42,347 nucleotides of DNA from JAYZDK01 sp964604165 (GTDB lineage Bacteria > Myxococcota_A > UBA796 > CAJQPC01), in NCBI GenBank assembly GCA_964604165.1, contig CAZRYF010000043.1:1-42347 (forward strand). The letters are read 5' to 3'. The position numbers and the translations under genes were made by a program. Below are positions 1-7,957 of this stretch, one piece after another. Under the pieces are notes generated by a model. The model had not been told where the DNA came from, did no database searches, and was given only the letters and a program-made list of their open reading frames with translations. How positions within the stretch are numbered: the stretch's first letter is position 1; every line of letters starts with the position of its first letter.

Positions 1-156
1 GCCGGCCAGGGTGGCCAAGGTTCTGCCGGCCAGGGTGGCCAAGGTTCTGCCGGCCAGGGTGGCCAAGGTTCTGCCGGCCAGGGTGGCCAAGGTTCTGCCG
101 GCCGGGGCAACCGGGGCAACCGGGGCAACCGGGGCAACCGGGGCAACCGGGGCAAC
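1..156. repeat. Tandem repeats: 24-bp unit x4, then 9-bp unit x6
   Basis: Positions 1-96 hold four identical 24-bp units encoding AGQGGQGS. Positions 103-156 hold six copies of CGGGGCAAC encoding RGN. Both periods preserve the reading frame, so copy-number change would alter protein length without a frameshift. A looser repeat of about 15 bp continues to roughly 215. Confidence 0.9.
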
Positions 157-297
157 GGACAGGGTTCAGCGGGCCAAGGTCAGTCAGGCCAAGGTCAGTC
201 AGGCCAAGGCAACCAGCAAGGTTCAGAACGTCCTCCCCTTCTCAGCCGAGCTCGTTTCTTCATTCGCGACCTCCGAGCCGGACGCAGCAACAACTGA
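1..297 (+). CDS. C-terminal part of a Gly/Gln/Asn-rich low-complexity protein (partial)
   Basis: Frame 1 is open from the first base to a TGA at 295-297 and has no start inside the window, so this is the 3' end of a gene that begins upstream. It reads four copies of AGQGGQGS, six copies of RGN, then GQ/GS-rich sequence, and ends in a basic, non-repetitive tail (RPPLLSRARFFIRDLRAG). The composition suggests an intrinsically disordered segment; RGN/RGG-like runs occur in some RNA-binding proteins, but that link is inference. A competing frame with an ATG-like start at 11 reads MAKVLPAR repeats to 358. I prefer frame 1 because it gives a hydrophilic, compositionally coherent protein and every repeat length is a multiple of three. 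Confidence 0.55.
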   Translation, partial: AGQGGQGSAGQGGQGSAGQGGQGSAGQGGQGSAGRGNRGNRGNRGNRGNRGNGQGSAGQGQSGQGQSGQGNQQGSERPPLLSRARFFIRDLRAGRSNN

Positions 298-408
298 CCG
301 CCAGCGAACCAGCGCGGATCCCCTTGAAACCGTTGTGATTCCGGAAAACAGGAGATAACAGGGGGGGCTTGCCTCGCCGGATGCGCGGCATTGAACCCCG
401 GAGACGCC

Positions 409-2619
409 ATGTCCACGTCCATCTTGATTCTCTTTGCCCTTCCTTCGGCCCAGGCGGATGTCGTCCTTTCCGAAGTGATGGCCAACACAACCTCGGGACA
501 GAACACCACCGATGAGTACATCGAGCTGTGCAACACCAGCGCGGATGCTGCCGACGTGGCTGGATGGTCCGTCTCCGACGGCGATGATGTAGACGACCTG
601 ATCGCCTGGAGCACCCACCCCAATGCACCCTCCTCTCCGGGAACAGACCTTGTGGTGGACAGCACCTCCATTCCCGGCGGGGACTGTGCGCTGATTCTGG
701 ACCCCGACTACCCCACGGGCACCCAGCCCTACGCGATTCCCAGCGGCACGGTGATTCTCACGGTGTCCAATTCTGCCATCGGACAGGGCATCGGCCCGGA
801 CGATGCCGTGACCCTGTACAACACAGGCGGCACAGCCTCTGCGGACGTGGTGGACACCTACGGCACCCCCGTGGACTCAGACAACCCCACGGACCGGGAC
901 GACGACGGCCTGGACGCCATCCCCCTGGACCCGCGAGAGGGCCACAGCGCCTTTCGAATCCACCTCTCTTCAGCAGATGAAGAGGGAAGCTGGATGGAAG
1001 GCGCCCCCACCCCGGGATTCCGGTCTTCCGCCGGCATCTTCGAGGTCGATCCCGATGGCAGCGGTGATTACGAGACAATTGCAGAGGCCCTGCTCTACGC
1101 ATTGAGCGGCAGCCAGATCGTGGTTCGCGCAGGGACCTATACCGAGGATCTCTCCATTGTCGAAGCGGTCACCATTCAAGGTGCCGACCCCGCAAACCGA
1201 CCCAACGTTTCTGGCGCCATTACCCTGAACGACGTGGGTGGCACCACCACACTCCAACACCTGGCTCTCGGGGGAGGCATCCAAGTAGACCGGGCAGAGC
1301 TGCAGCTTCTGGACAACACAATTTCGACTGGCGGCGTCGACTACCACTACGCAAGCGGCGCCGTTCTGGGCAACAGCTTCAGCGGGGCGGGCCTCACCCT
1401 TGACTACTACACGAGCCCGGAGGTTGCTGAAAACAGCTTTGCAGACACCACAAACGGTGCCATCCAGTGCACCATGGGCAGCGAACCCTGGATCCACCAC
1501 AACGAGCTGCAAGGCACGTTTGGCAACGGAATTGACTGCACCAGCATCCCCATCGTCGAGCACAACGAGGTGAGCGGCTTTCTGGTGGGAATCCGGGTGA
1601 CCGGAAATGCCTCTGTGCTCCACAACCGGGTAGACGGCAGCTCGGAAGCGGGCATCCAGGTGGGCAGCAGTAGCCTGGCCACCGTGCATGGAAACATGGT
1701 GCTGAACTGCTCCCAGGGGATTGTGACCGACCACAGCGCTCCAACAATATCCTCCAACGTGGTGGCATCGAGTATTGGAACAGGCGTGGTCATTGAAGGG
1801 GCGGCACGGGCCGACAACTTCATCGACTTTGAAAACCACCCCACCCTGGTCCACAACACTGTGGCGGACAACGGCGCAGACGGCATTTCAGTTTCCGGAA
1901 CTTCCATCTCCGGAGACACGGTAGCCCCCAGTCTGTTGGCCAACCTCGTGATGGGCAACACGGGCTTTGGAATCTCGGTGGACGGCACCCCCACCACCGC
2001 CTCCAACGTGACCTGGATGAATGGTGGCGGCGCCACGGACGGGTACACCCCCGACGCTTCGGATCAAGACATGGATCCAATGCTGGGCGAAATGGAGGGT
2101 GGAAACTGGACCCTCGCCAGCAACTCTCCCCTTGTGGATGCCGGCATCGACATGGCATTCGCCAGCGACGCGGACGCCATGAACTCGACCCGGGTGACGG
2201 ACGGCGATGGAGATGGAAACGCGTTGGCGGATATCGGCGCTGTCGAATTGTGTCCGGATCTGGATGGCGACGGCTGGTCCCAGGACTGCGGCACGGGCGC
2301 GACCGCAGACTGTGATGACGACGATGCCGACGTCTCTCCGGATGCCGAAGAGAACTGGTACGACGGAATTGACCAGGATTGTGACGGAAACGACGATGAC
2401 CAGGACGAAGATGGCACCAGCGTCTCCGCCGACTGTGACGACACGGATCCTGAGGTTGTGACCGAATGTCCCGAGGACACCGGAAGCATCGACGACACAG
2501 GCATGGAAGGTGAAGACAAGGATGCAGGAAGCTGCGGCTGCACCTCCCTGGACGCCACTCCGGGTTCCGCAGCCTGGGTGCTGCTGGTGCTGGGTACAGT
2601 GCTCCGACGCAGGCGGTAG
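409..2619 (+). CDS. Secreted lamin-tail/beta-helix protein with MopE-like metal-binding repeats and MYXO-CTERM tail
   Basis: The 736-residue protein starts at the ATG at 409 with a short signal peptide (MSTSILILFALPSAQA). An in-frame TTG at 391 would add six residues and spoil the signal. Residues of about 17-190 resemble a lamin-tail domain (LSEVM start, EYIELCNTS, DVAGWSVSD). Residues of about 210-560 form a right-handed parallel beta-helix with repeated N-S-F/H-N-x-V steps, as in NosD/pectate-lyase-like proteins. Residues of about 615-690 are Asp-rich (DLDGDGW, DCDDDDADVSPDAEE, GIDQDCDGNDDD), matching MopE-type putative metal-binding repeats. The end is CGCT, a hydrophobic helix and RRRR, a MYXO-CTERM-like sorting tail. 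It is probably exported and attached to or cleaved at the outer surface. Substrate unknown. It converges with the gene on the other strand, with 7 bases between stops. Confidence 0.85.
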   Translation: MSTSILILFALPSAQADVVLSEVMANTTSGQNTTDEYIELCNTSADAADVAGWSVSDGDDVDDLIAWSTHPNAPSSPGTDLVVDSTSIPGGDCALILDPDYPTGTQPYAIPSGTVILTVSNSAIGQGIGPDDAVTLYNTGGTASADVVDTYGTPVDSDNPTDRDDDGLDAIPLDPREGHSAFRIHLSSADEEGSWMEGAPTPGFRSSAGIFEVDPDGSGDYETIAEALLYALSGSQIVVRAGTYTEDLSIVEAVTIQGADPANRPNVSGAITLNDVGGTTTLQHLALGGGIQVDRAELQLLDNTISTGGVDYHYASGAVLGNSFSGAGLTLDYYTSPEVAENSFADTTNGAIQCTMGSEPWIHHNELQGTFGNGIDCTSIPIVEHNEVSGFLVGIRVTGNASVLHNRVDGSSEAGIQVGSSSLATVHGNMVLNCSQGIVTDHSAPTISSNVVASSIGTGVVIEGAARADNFIDFENHPTLVHNTVADNGADGISVSGTSISGDTVAPSLLANLVMGNTGFGISVDGTPTTASNVTWMNGGGATDGYTPDASDQDMDPMLGEMEGGNWTLASNSPLVDAGIDMAFASDADAMNSTRVTDGDGDGNALADIGAVELCPDLDGDGWSQDCGTGATADCDDDDADVSPDAEENWYDGIDQDCDGNDDDQDEDGTSVSADCDDTDPEVVTECPEDTGSIDDTGMEGEDKDAGSCGCTSLDATPGSAAWVLLVLGTVLRRRR

Positions 2620-2622
2620 AAC

Positions 2623-2641
2623 CCCGCTACTCCATTGCGGG
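2623..2641. terminator. Weak candidate bidirectional terminator hairpin
   Basis: CCCGC (2623-2627) can pair with GCGGG (2637-2641) across a 9-nt loop, exactly between the convergent stops at 2619 and 2627. The stem is short and there is no T-tract on either strand, so the call rests mostly on position. Confidence 0.25.
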
Positions 2642-3112
2642 CGCCCGCATCTCTCCGCTTGAAAGCTCGATCTGTTCGCCATCTCCCGCTTCGACCACAG
2701 CGTCAAAGCAAGCTGCCAACGAGTTCTCGCTCAACGAGGTGAGGGTCACCGCCCCCCCCAGGGCGTTCTTGGACGAAAAAGAACCCCCTGTCTCCGGATA
2801 GGCGGTCAGCCAACCTGACAGGCCATCCTCAGCCAGCAGCACTTCCACCGGAAGAGAGGCCGAATCCATCGCTTCCCGAAGGGAGGCCCCATCGAGTGTG
2901 GAGTCGAGCTTCAGGGTCAGCATCCAGCCATTCGTGCGCACCGTGTTGATCTGCACTCCATCCTCCCCCCAGAGAAAGCTCGCGCCGCCTCCCTCCCAGG
3001 CATCGCCATCCATGTCTGCCCCCACAGATCCCTCCTCCAGCACCTCCGCATCACAGCCTAAACCCGTCGCGCACCCCACCACACCCATCAACCCTGCAAT
3101 GACCCAGTGCAT
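2627..3112 (-). CDS. Predicted lipoprotein of unknown function
   Basis: A 161-residue protein starts with a hydrophobic signal and a lipobox (VVGC, Cys14), so it is probably lipidated and anchored in the envelope. The mature part is acidic and about 145 residues long, with no domain I recognise. It contains a Trp-rich central stretch (GWMLTLKLD, LSGWLTAYPETGG), and its sequence suggests a small beta-rich fold. It lies 21 bases downstream of the VWA gene on the same strand and is probably the last gene of the LON-moxR-VWA operon; whether it works with them is unknown. Its stop is 7 bases from that of the convergent beta-helix gene. Confidence 0.75.
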   Translation of the reverse strand: MHWVIAGLMGVVGCATGLGCDAEVLEEGSVGADMDGDAWEGGGASFLWGEDGVQINTVRTNGWMLTLKLDSTLDGASLREAMDSASLPVEVLLAEDGLSGWLTAYPETGGSFSSKNALGGAVTLTSLSENSLAACFDAVVEAGDGEQIELSSGEMRAPAME

Positions 3113-3133
3113 TCAGCGCCTCCCAGCTCTCCC

Positions 3134-4273
3134 TTATCGCGGAGCCCGCAAGTGACGCACTGAGGATCGCAAGCCATCGAGGGTCAACGGGAACATCGGG
3201 AAGACCTCGCCAATGGCACGCACAGTGGGATGCTCCCACTGACGGGCCGGCAGAGGATTCAGCCAGGCGCTGGCCGCACACTGCTGGGCGAACCTCGAGA
3301 GCCAGTCCAATCCGCAGGGGGAGGCGTCTCCGTAAGATGAAAACAACTCCCAGGGAGCCATGGAGGCATCCCCGACAAAGATCAACCGGTGATCGGGCCG
3401 GAGGTTGGCGAGGACCTGCTCCGTGGCCACCCGGTCCCAAGCATCCCAATCCTCCACCAGGTGTCGATAGACGCAGTTGTGGAAGTGCCAAACGTCCAGG
3501 CTGCGAAAGGCGTTGGACTCCTGGGCGGCCGTGAACAGACGGTCCACTTGTCGCGCAAAGGGAGCCATGGAACCTCCACTGTCCAAGAGCAGCACCAGAC
3601 GCACCCGGTTGGCCTTTCTGCGCTGGAACACGAGATCCACATCTCCAGCATTCTTGGCGGTGGCATCGATGGTCCCATCAATGTCCAACTCCTCTTCCCC
3701 GTCACGCTCCAGGTGGCGCAAAGCCCGCAGGGCCAGCTTGTAATCCCGAACCTGCAGGGCTCGATCCGTTCGATACCCCTCCCAGCGCCCCACATCCGGC
3801 ATTCGAACGCCGGTCTTGTTTCGGGTGGGCCCCATGGCGATGCCCTTGTTTGCAAAGCCTCCCATTCCGTAGGGCGAGGTGCCTCCAGTTCCTATCCAGC
3901 GGTTTCCCCCCTCGTGGCGCTCTTGCTGTTCCTCCAGGGTGCGGCGGAAGGCCTCCATGAGCTCTGTCAGGGTGTCCAGATCATGCTCTCCAAAGCGGCC
4001 TAGATCCTCCAACAAGCGAGGGTCATCCAGCCACCTCTCCAGTTGTAGCGCCAGGGCGGGCTCGACCGCCTGTCCCGACATGGCAGCTGAAAACGCCCGA
4101 TCAAACGAATCATAGTGGGCTTCGGTATGCACCAGAAGCGCCCGACCCAGCTGGTAGAGCTCATTTGTCGTCCCCGCCAGCCCCTGCTTCAGCCCCTGCT
4201 GGAATGCGAGCCACTCCCCCAACCCCACGGGCAGTCCCTGGCCCCGAAGATGAAACAAGAGCGGCTCAAACAT
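3134..4273 (-). CDS. CoxE-like VWA-domain protein
   Basis: The 379-residue length fits the CoxE/COG3552-type VWA family. Residues of about 1-120 form the helical N-terminal region. Residues 126-143 hold the family signature (RWIGTGGTSPYGMGG). A C-terminal VWA domain follows from about 224. Its MIDAS is DSGGS (231-235), the Gly-containing form usual in this family rather than strict DxSxS, with later elements at VWHFHNCVY and IFVGDASM. Such proteins pair with MoxR AAA+ ATPases as metal-dependent adaptor and ATPase in chaperone-like maturation of target enzymes; CoxE/CoxD for CO dehydrogenase is the known example. The moxR gene ends 3 bases upstream, supporting a two-component unit. No CO dehydrogenase is present here, so the client is unknown. 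Confidence 0.88.
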   Translation of the reverse strand: MFEPLLFHLRGQGLPVGLGEWLAFQQGLKQGLAGTTNELYQLGRALLVHTEAHYDSFDRAFSAAMSGQAVEPALALQLERWLDDPRLLEDLGRFGEHDLDTLTELMEAFRRTLEEQQERHEGGNRWIGTGGTSPYGMGGFANKGIAMGPTRNKTGVRMPDVGRWEGYRTDRALQVRDYKLALRALRHLERDGEEELDIDGTIDATAKNAGDVDLVFQRRKANRVRLVLLLDSGGSMAPFARQVDRLFTAAQESNAFRSLDVWHFHNCVYRHLVEDWDAWDRVATEQVLANLRPDHRLIFVGDASMAPWELFSSYGDASPCGLDWLSRFAQQCAASAWLNPLPARQWEHPTVRAIGEVFPMFPLTLDGLRSSVRHLRAPR

Positions 4274-4276
4274 CGC

Positions 4277-5110
4277 TTATCCGAACCGCCGCCCAACGAG
4301 TTCCAGGTCCTGTTCTTGCTTCAGCAGCACCCCCGCAAACGGAAAAGCCGCCGTCACTGCCTCCGGGGAGACCCCCTCGCGCACCAGGACCACCAACCAG
4401 TCAATCAGCTCGGAGGTAGAGGGTTTCTTGCGCAGCCCATCCACAGCCCGCAGCCTGTAGAACCGCTCCATGGCAACCTTCAACAGGTCCTCTGACAGAT
4501 CCGGATGATGGACATCCACAATCCTCTCCATCCGTTCTTCATCCGGGAAGCCGATGAAGCAGAAGACGCAACGCCTCAGAAAGGCATCGGGAAGCTCCTT
4601 CTCCGCATTGGAGGTGATCAGGACGATAGGCCGATGGGTCGCCCGCACGGTGGCGTGGGTCTCGGGAATATCGAACGCCATCTCGTCCAGCTCTCGAAGC
4701 AGATCATTGGGGAACTCGATGTCACCTTTGTCCAACTCGTCAATCAGCAAGACCACCTGTGCATCGGCGGTAAAGGCCCGTCCCACCGGTCCCAGTCGGA
4801 TGTAGTTGGAGATGTCCGACACGTCCCCCTCTCCAAAGCGTGCGTCATTCAGGCGCTGCACCACGTCATAGGTATAGAGGCCGTCCGCAGCCTTGGAGGT
4901 GGACTTGATGTGCCAGGTAATAAGGTCGAGACCCAGCGCTTCGGCAATCGCCGTGGCGAGAAGAGTCTTTCCAGTACCGGGCTCTCCCTTCACCAACAGG
5001 GGGCGTTGAAGCGCCACAGCAGCGTTGACCGCTGCCACAATGGCATCGTCCGCCACGTATTGATCCGTGCCCTCAAATCGAGCGGGGGGCGACTTTAGGG
5101 TGTGCGTCAT
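4277..5110 (-). CDS. moxR: MoxR-family AAA+ ATPase
   Basis: A 277-residue cytosolic AAA+ ATPase. Walker A is GEPGTGKT (42-49), Walker B LLIDELDK (121-128), sensor 1 TSNAE (166-170), and an Arg pair at 179-180 follows in DAFLRRC. I chose the ATG at 5110 because GAGGTG lies about 7 bases upstream; an upstream TTG at 5125 would add five residues and overlap the LON gene more. MoxR proteins remodel or help load metal cofactors into partner enzymes together with a VWA protein, which is encoded directly downstream. The start lies 1 base beyond the stop of the LON-domain gene, so the three genes are probably cotranscribed and translationally linked. Confidence 0.93.
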   Translation of the reverse strand: MTHTLKSPPARFEGTDQYVADDAIVAAVNAAVALQRPLLVKGEPGTGKTLLATAIAEALGLDLITWHIKSTSKAADGLYTYDVVQRLNDARFGEGDVSDISNYIRLGPVGRAFTADAQVVLLIDELDKGDIEFPNDLLRELDEMAFDIPETHATVRATHRPIVLITSNAEKELPDAFLRRCVFCFIGFPDEERMERIVDVHHPDLSEDLLKVAMERFYRLRAVDGLRKKPSTSELIDWLVVLVREGVSPEAVTAAFPFAGVLLKQEQDLELVGRRFG

Positions 5111-5111
5111 G

Positions 5112-5720
5112 TCAATGCACCTCAAGGGTGGGTTCAGAGGAGGCCTGTACCAACTCCAATATCCGCTCTACCACGCAACCCAGCCGGGCTTCGGCCGAAA
5201 GCGTTTCCAGGATCAACTGGCGATTGCATGGGTCCGGGCAAAGAGAGGAAGCCAGACGGTCCGCGAGAATACCGGCATCCACCGCACCCTCCAGGAGCTC
5301 GGACAAGGCAGCGGTCGGCTCGGGCCAGCGGCTTCCAAGGCGTGGCAGACAGGCCCGCATGATGTCCATGTTGCGCCGGGCATCTTCCACCGGAAGAAAG
5401 GGGGTCGCCAACATCTCCGCCTTGAACCTGCGATACCCATCCCGCTGGGAAAGCTCCTCCAGGAGCTTCACCCGTCCCATTCCCTCCAACACAATGTTGA
5501 ACCGTCCATCCTCCATCTCCTGGTGCCGAAGAATGCGCCCAACCCCCAGCACGCCCTGCTCTGGGGAGCCTACCGCCATGGGCAGCGAGTGCTCCAGGCA
5601 GTCCCGGGTCATGGCCCGGTACCTCGGTTCAAAGACATGAAGGGGAAGCAACGTGTGCGGAAAAAAAACGATTCCCGGCAACTCAAACACCGGGAGGCAG
5701 TCCAAAGGGCCGCTCTCCAT
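5112..5720 (-). CDS. LON substrate-binding-domain protein (no ATPase or protease part)
   Basis: A 202-residue protein whose N-terminus matches the LON N-terminal/substrate-binding domain: LPVFELPGIVFFPHTLLPLH, then FEPRYRAM, then GVGRILRH and an LEGMGRVKL strand. The later half is helical (residues of about 115-200). It lacks the AAA+ module and the Ser-Lys protease domain of full Lon, as do many standalone LON-domain proteins. It is the first gene of the minus-strand group with moxR and the VWA gene, and it may recognise substrates for that ATPase pair; this is inference from position. It is divergent from the methyltransferase gene. Confidence 0.85.
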   Translation of the reverse strand: MESGPLDCLPVFELPGIVFFPHTLLPLHVFEPRYRAMTRDCLEHSLPMAVGSPEQGVLGVGRILRHQEMEDGRFNIVLEGMGRVKLLEELSQRDGYRRFKAEMLATPFLPVEDARRNMDIMRACLPRLGSRWPEPTAALSELLEGAVDAGILADRLASSLCPDPCNRQLILETLSAEARLGCVVERILELVQASSEPTLEVH

Positions 5721-5778
5721 GCATCTACCCTACCAGCGAGACGTACCCTTCACCAGGCATGAGGATAGGTGCTGCACC

Positions 5779-6702
5779 ATGACCAACGCGCTCCCCACGG
5801 AACCCACCTTGGAGGAATACTTCACGGAGGCCAGTCTCCTGCTCCTTGCCTGGCGGAGAGAACCCTACGACTTTCTGGAGACTCACCGCCTCTCCAAAGT
5901 GGTCTTCGGTCACGAGTTGAACCACATGAACCTGGGGCTCTGGGGGGAGCCTGGCGTTGATCCAGGCACAGCGCTCGTGGAGCGCGTGGCAAGTGGAGCC
6001 AATCTAAAGAGGGGGAGTCGGCTGCTGGATCTGGGCGCGGGACTGGGGGAGACCGCAGCGTCCCTTTGTACCCAACATGCGCTCAACTCGGTCATCGGCG
6101 TCAACAAGAACCCATCGCAAGTGGCTTTTGCCAATGCCCTGGCTGCCTCGCGTGGCTTGCAGGACAGGGTCGTTCACCATCTCGGAGATGCAGCGACCCT
6201 CTTGACAAGTCTCCCGACAAATTCCGTGGACTCTGCCATCGCTGTGGAGTCGTTGGGACTCTTTTCCCAGCCGGCCACCCTGCTTGAACAACTCAACCGG
6301 GTGCTGGTCCCCGGCGGTGGTTTCGCGGCCTGCTTGAACGTGCAAAGAGGCAAGCTGTCCCTGCGGGATCGAGTCCTTGTCGGGCGGACCTTTGGCTTTG
6401 TTCCCGTCTCACAAGAAGTCTGGAGAACGCGCCTTCACACCGCCGGATTTCATTCCCTTGCCGTGGAAGACCTCACAGAAACAGTCTTGGTTCGCGCCTG
6501 CGAGCAGGGCTTGCACCGATTGGAGGTGCTGGACGCGAGCGAATTCCCCAGGTGGATTCTTCGCCACGTTCGCCAGTTGTTGGCCCGCACCCGGGATGCC
6601 GCCGCCAACGGAAGGCTTGGCTATGAGCTGATTGTGGCGCAAGGGCCGCGCCCCCCTGCCGCCGCGGGTACAATCGGGCTCCCGGAGGAAACATGTGGAT
6701 GA
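5779..6702 (+). CDS. Class I SAM-dependent small-molecule methyltransferase
   Basis: A 307-residue methyltransferase. Motif I is LLDLGAGLGE (82-91), followed by an acceptor strand ending VIGVNKN and motif IV-like AIAVESLGLF. A strand ending RVLVPGGGF matches the post-IV region of UbiE/MT11-type enzymes. The N-terminal NHMNLGLW resembles the N/F-x-L-G-Y/L-W segment seen before motif I in natural-product and lipid methyltransferases. I chose the ATG at 5779 because a GAGGATAGG element precedes it; earlier in-frame starts (5719, 5653) run back over the divergent LON gene. The stop overlaps the start of the next gene as ATGA. Substrate unknown. Confidence 0.85.
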   Translation: MTNALPTEPTLEEYFTEASLLLLAWRREPYDFLETHRLSKVVFGHELNHMNLGLWGEPGVDPGTALVERVASGANLKRGSRLLDLGAGLGETAASLCTQHALNSVIGVNKNPSQVAFANALAASRGLQDRVVHHLGDAATLLTSLPTNSVDSAIAVESLGLFSQPATLLEQLNRVLVPGGGFAACLNVQRGKLSLRDRVLVGRTFGFVPVSQEVWRTRLHTAGFHSLAVEDLTETVLVRACEQGLHRLEVLDASEFPRWILRHVRQLLARTRDAAANGRLGYELIVAQGPRPPAAAGTIGLPEETCG

Positions 6703-7922
6703 TCGCCCTTCTGCTCCTGCTCCCTGGCCCGGCACAGGCATCCGAGTTCTTTGACTCGGTGGGCCAAGAAATGGAGATGCCCCTCGCGAGCGGCTGGCCC
6801 CGGGTGTTCTCCAAGGACGACGACAGCGGCTGGTGGTTCCTTGCTGCCCAGGGCGGCAACTACAACCTCATGGAAATGACCAACGACTACGATCTGAACA
6901 CCCGGCACACGGCCCTGACGCCAGCCACCGGCGACAACAACGGGGACGGCATTCTGGACTCCGTTCTCAAGGATCACTCCATCACGCGGTGCCCGGACGG
7001 CACCTACCTGCACGTGGCCAGCGCGAACCTGGAATGCCCCGGCTGCAACGACTCCGCCTATGCCTTTCGATACAGCGCCGAGTTCGACCTGTTGGACTGG
7101 TCTCCCCTGGAGGAGCGAGTTGACTCGCGGGCCCACAACGACCTGCCCGTCTCCTGTGGATACGGAATGGACCTGACCGTTTTTGGTGGGCCTGCGAACT
7201 ATGGCATTGACGTTTTGAGTACCTTTTTCTGGATCAACAACGACGCCACCCCTGGAGACACGCTGGACATTCTGAACACCCCAAACACAGCGGGCAATAC
7301 CTTCTTGTTGGATGAGGACACCCACAACCTGCACATCATCGAACTGAACAACACCTGGGAGATGCGTGTTTCCACCCTGGATGCAGACCTTGAGATCGTC
7401 AACGTCGAGTATGAAAACGTGCTCGAAGAAGGCCAAAAAGGAGGCTGGCCTCAAGCGGCACTTCGAGTGGAAGACACCTACATGGTGGCATTTGTAAACC
7501 AAGGGAATCCCGGGGAGTGGTTCGGCCTGGTTGGGGACATCAACATTGCCTTTTTTGACCTGAACTGGGTTCTCAAGGAGTCCGTGAAGGTGACGAATCT
7601 CGATCCGAACGGTGGAGGCGCCATGACCCCCGGCCTTGCCCGAAGAGGGGAGACGGTCCTGCTTACCTATGACAAGAACGTGGTTCCCCACCTGGTGGTA
7701 CTGGACCTGAACATGGAAGCCTTTGGGGCTGAGGACACGGGAACCCCCGGCGACGACACCGGGGGAGGCGACGACACCGGCGGAGGGGATGACACCGGCG
7801 ATGACTCTTACACGCCAAAGTCGTGCGCATGCTCCACCGGTCCCAGCAACGCATCTTCCTGGCTGGCCCTGGGAATGCTTGGATTCCTCCGACAAAGAAG
7901 ACGGAGCTCCAGGTCAGATTGA
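6699..7922 (+). CDS. Secreted protein with DTG-rich linker and MYXO-CTERM tail
   Basis: A 407-residue exported protein. The ATG at 6699 forms an ATGA overlap with the methyltransferase stop and sits 8 bases after GGAGGAA; an ATG at 6693 in the same frame has only a 2-base spacer, so 6699 is preferred. A signal peptide (MIALLLLLPGPAQA) precedes a body of about 330 residues with repeated Trp/Asp-rich short strands (WWFLAAQGG, LHIIELNNT, TYMVAFVNQG), suggesting a beta-propeller-like fold, though no named family is recognised. An Asp-Thr-Gly linker (DDTGGG repeats) leads to CACS, a hydrophobic helix and RQRRR, a MYXO-CTERM-like tail. It is likely displayed at the cell surface. Confidence 0.8.
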   Translation: MIALLLLLPGPAQASEFFDSVGQEMEMPLASGWPRVFSKDDDSGWWFLAAQGGNYNLMEMTNDYDLNTRHTALTPATGDNNGDGILDSVLKDHSITRCPDGTYLHVASANLECPGCNDSAYAFRYSAEFDLLDWSPLEERVDSRAHNDLPVSCGYGMDLTVFGGPANYGIDVLSTFFWINNDATPGDTLDILNTPNTAGNTFLLDEDTHNLHIIELNNTWEMRVSTLDADLEIVNVEYENVLEEGQKGGWPQAALRVEDTYMVAFVNQGNPGEWFGLVGDINIAFFDLNWVLKESVKVTNLDPNGGGAMTPGLARRGETVLLTYDKNVVPHLVVLDLNMEAFGAEDTGTPGDDTGGGDDTGGGDDTGDDSYTPKSCACSTGPSNASSWLALGMLGFLRQRRRSSRSD

Positions 7923-7957
7923 CTGAAGCCTTGGGTCTTCCTGTGGGATAGCTCTTT

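Noticed and set aside
1..156. CRISPR array
   Set aside because: Units are contiguous 24-bp and 9-bp tandem copies without unique spacers.
11..358. Open frame with MAKVLPAR and GAT repeats
   Set aside because: Frame 1 across the same repeats gives a more coherent hydrophilic protein with a stop at 297; this frame runs past the repeats without a recognisable end.
6621..7895. Minus-strand open frame of 424 codons
   Set aside because: Opposite a secreted protein that has a signal peptide, MYXO-CTERM tail and ATGA-coupled start.
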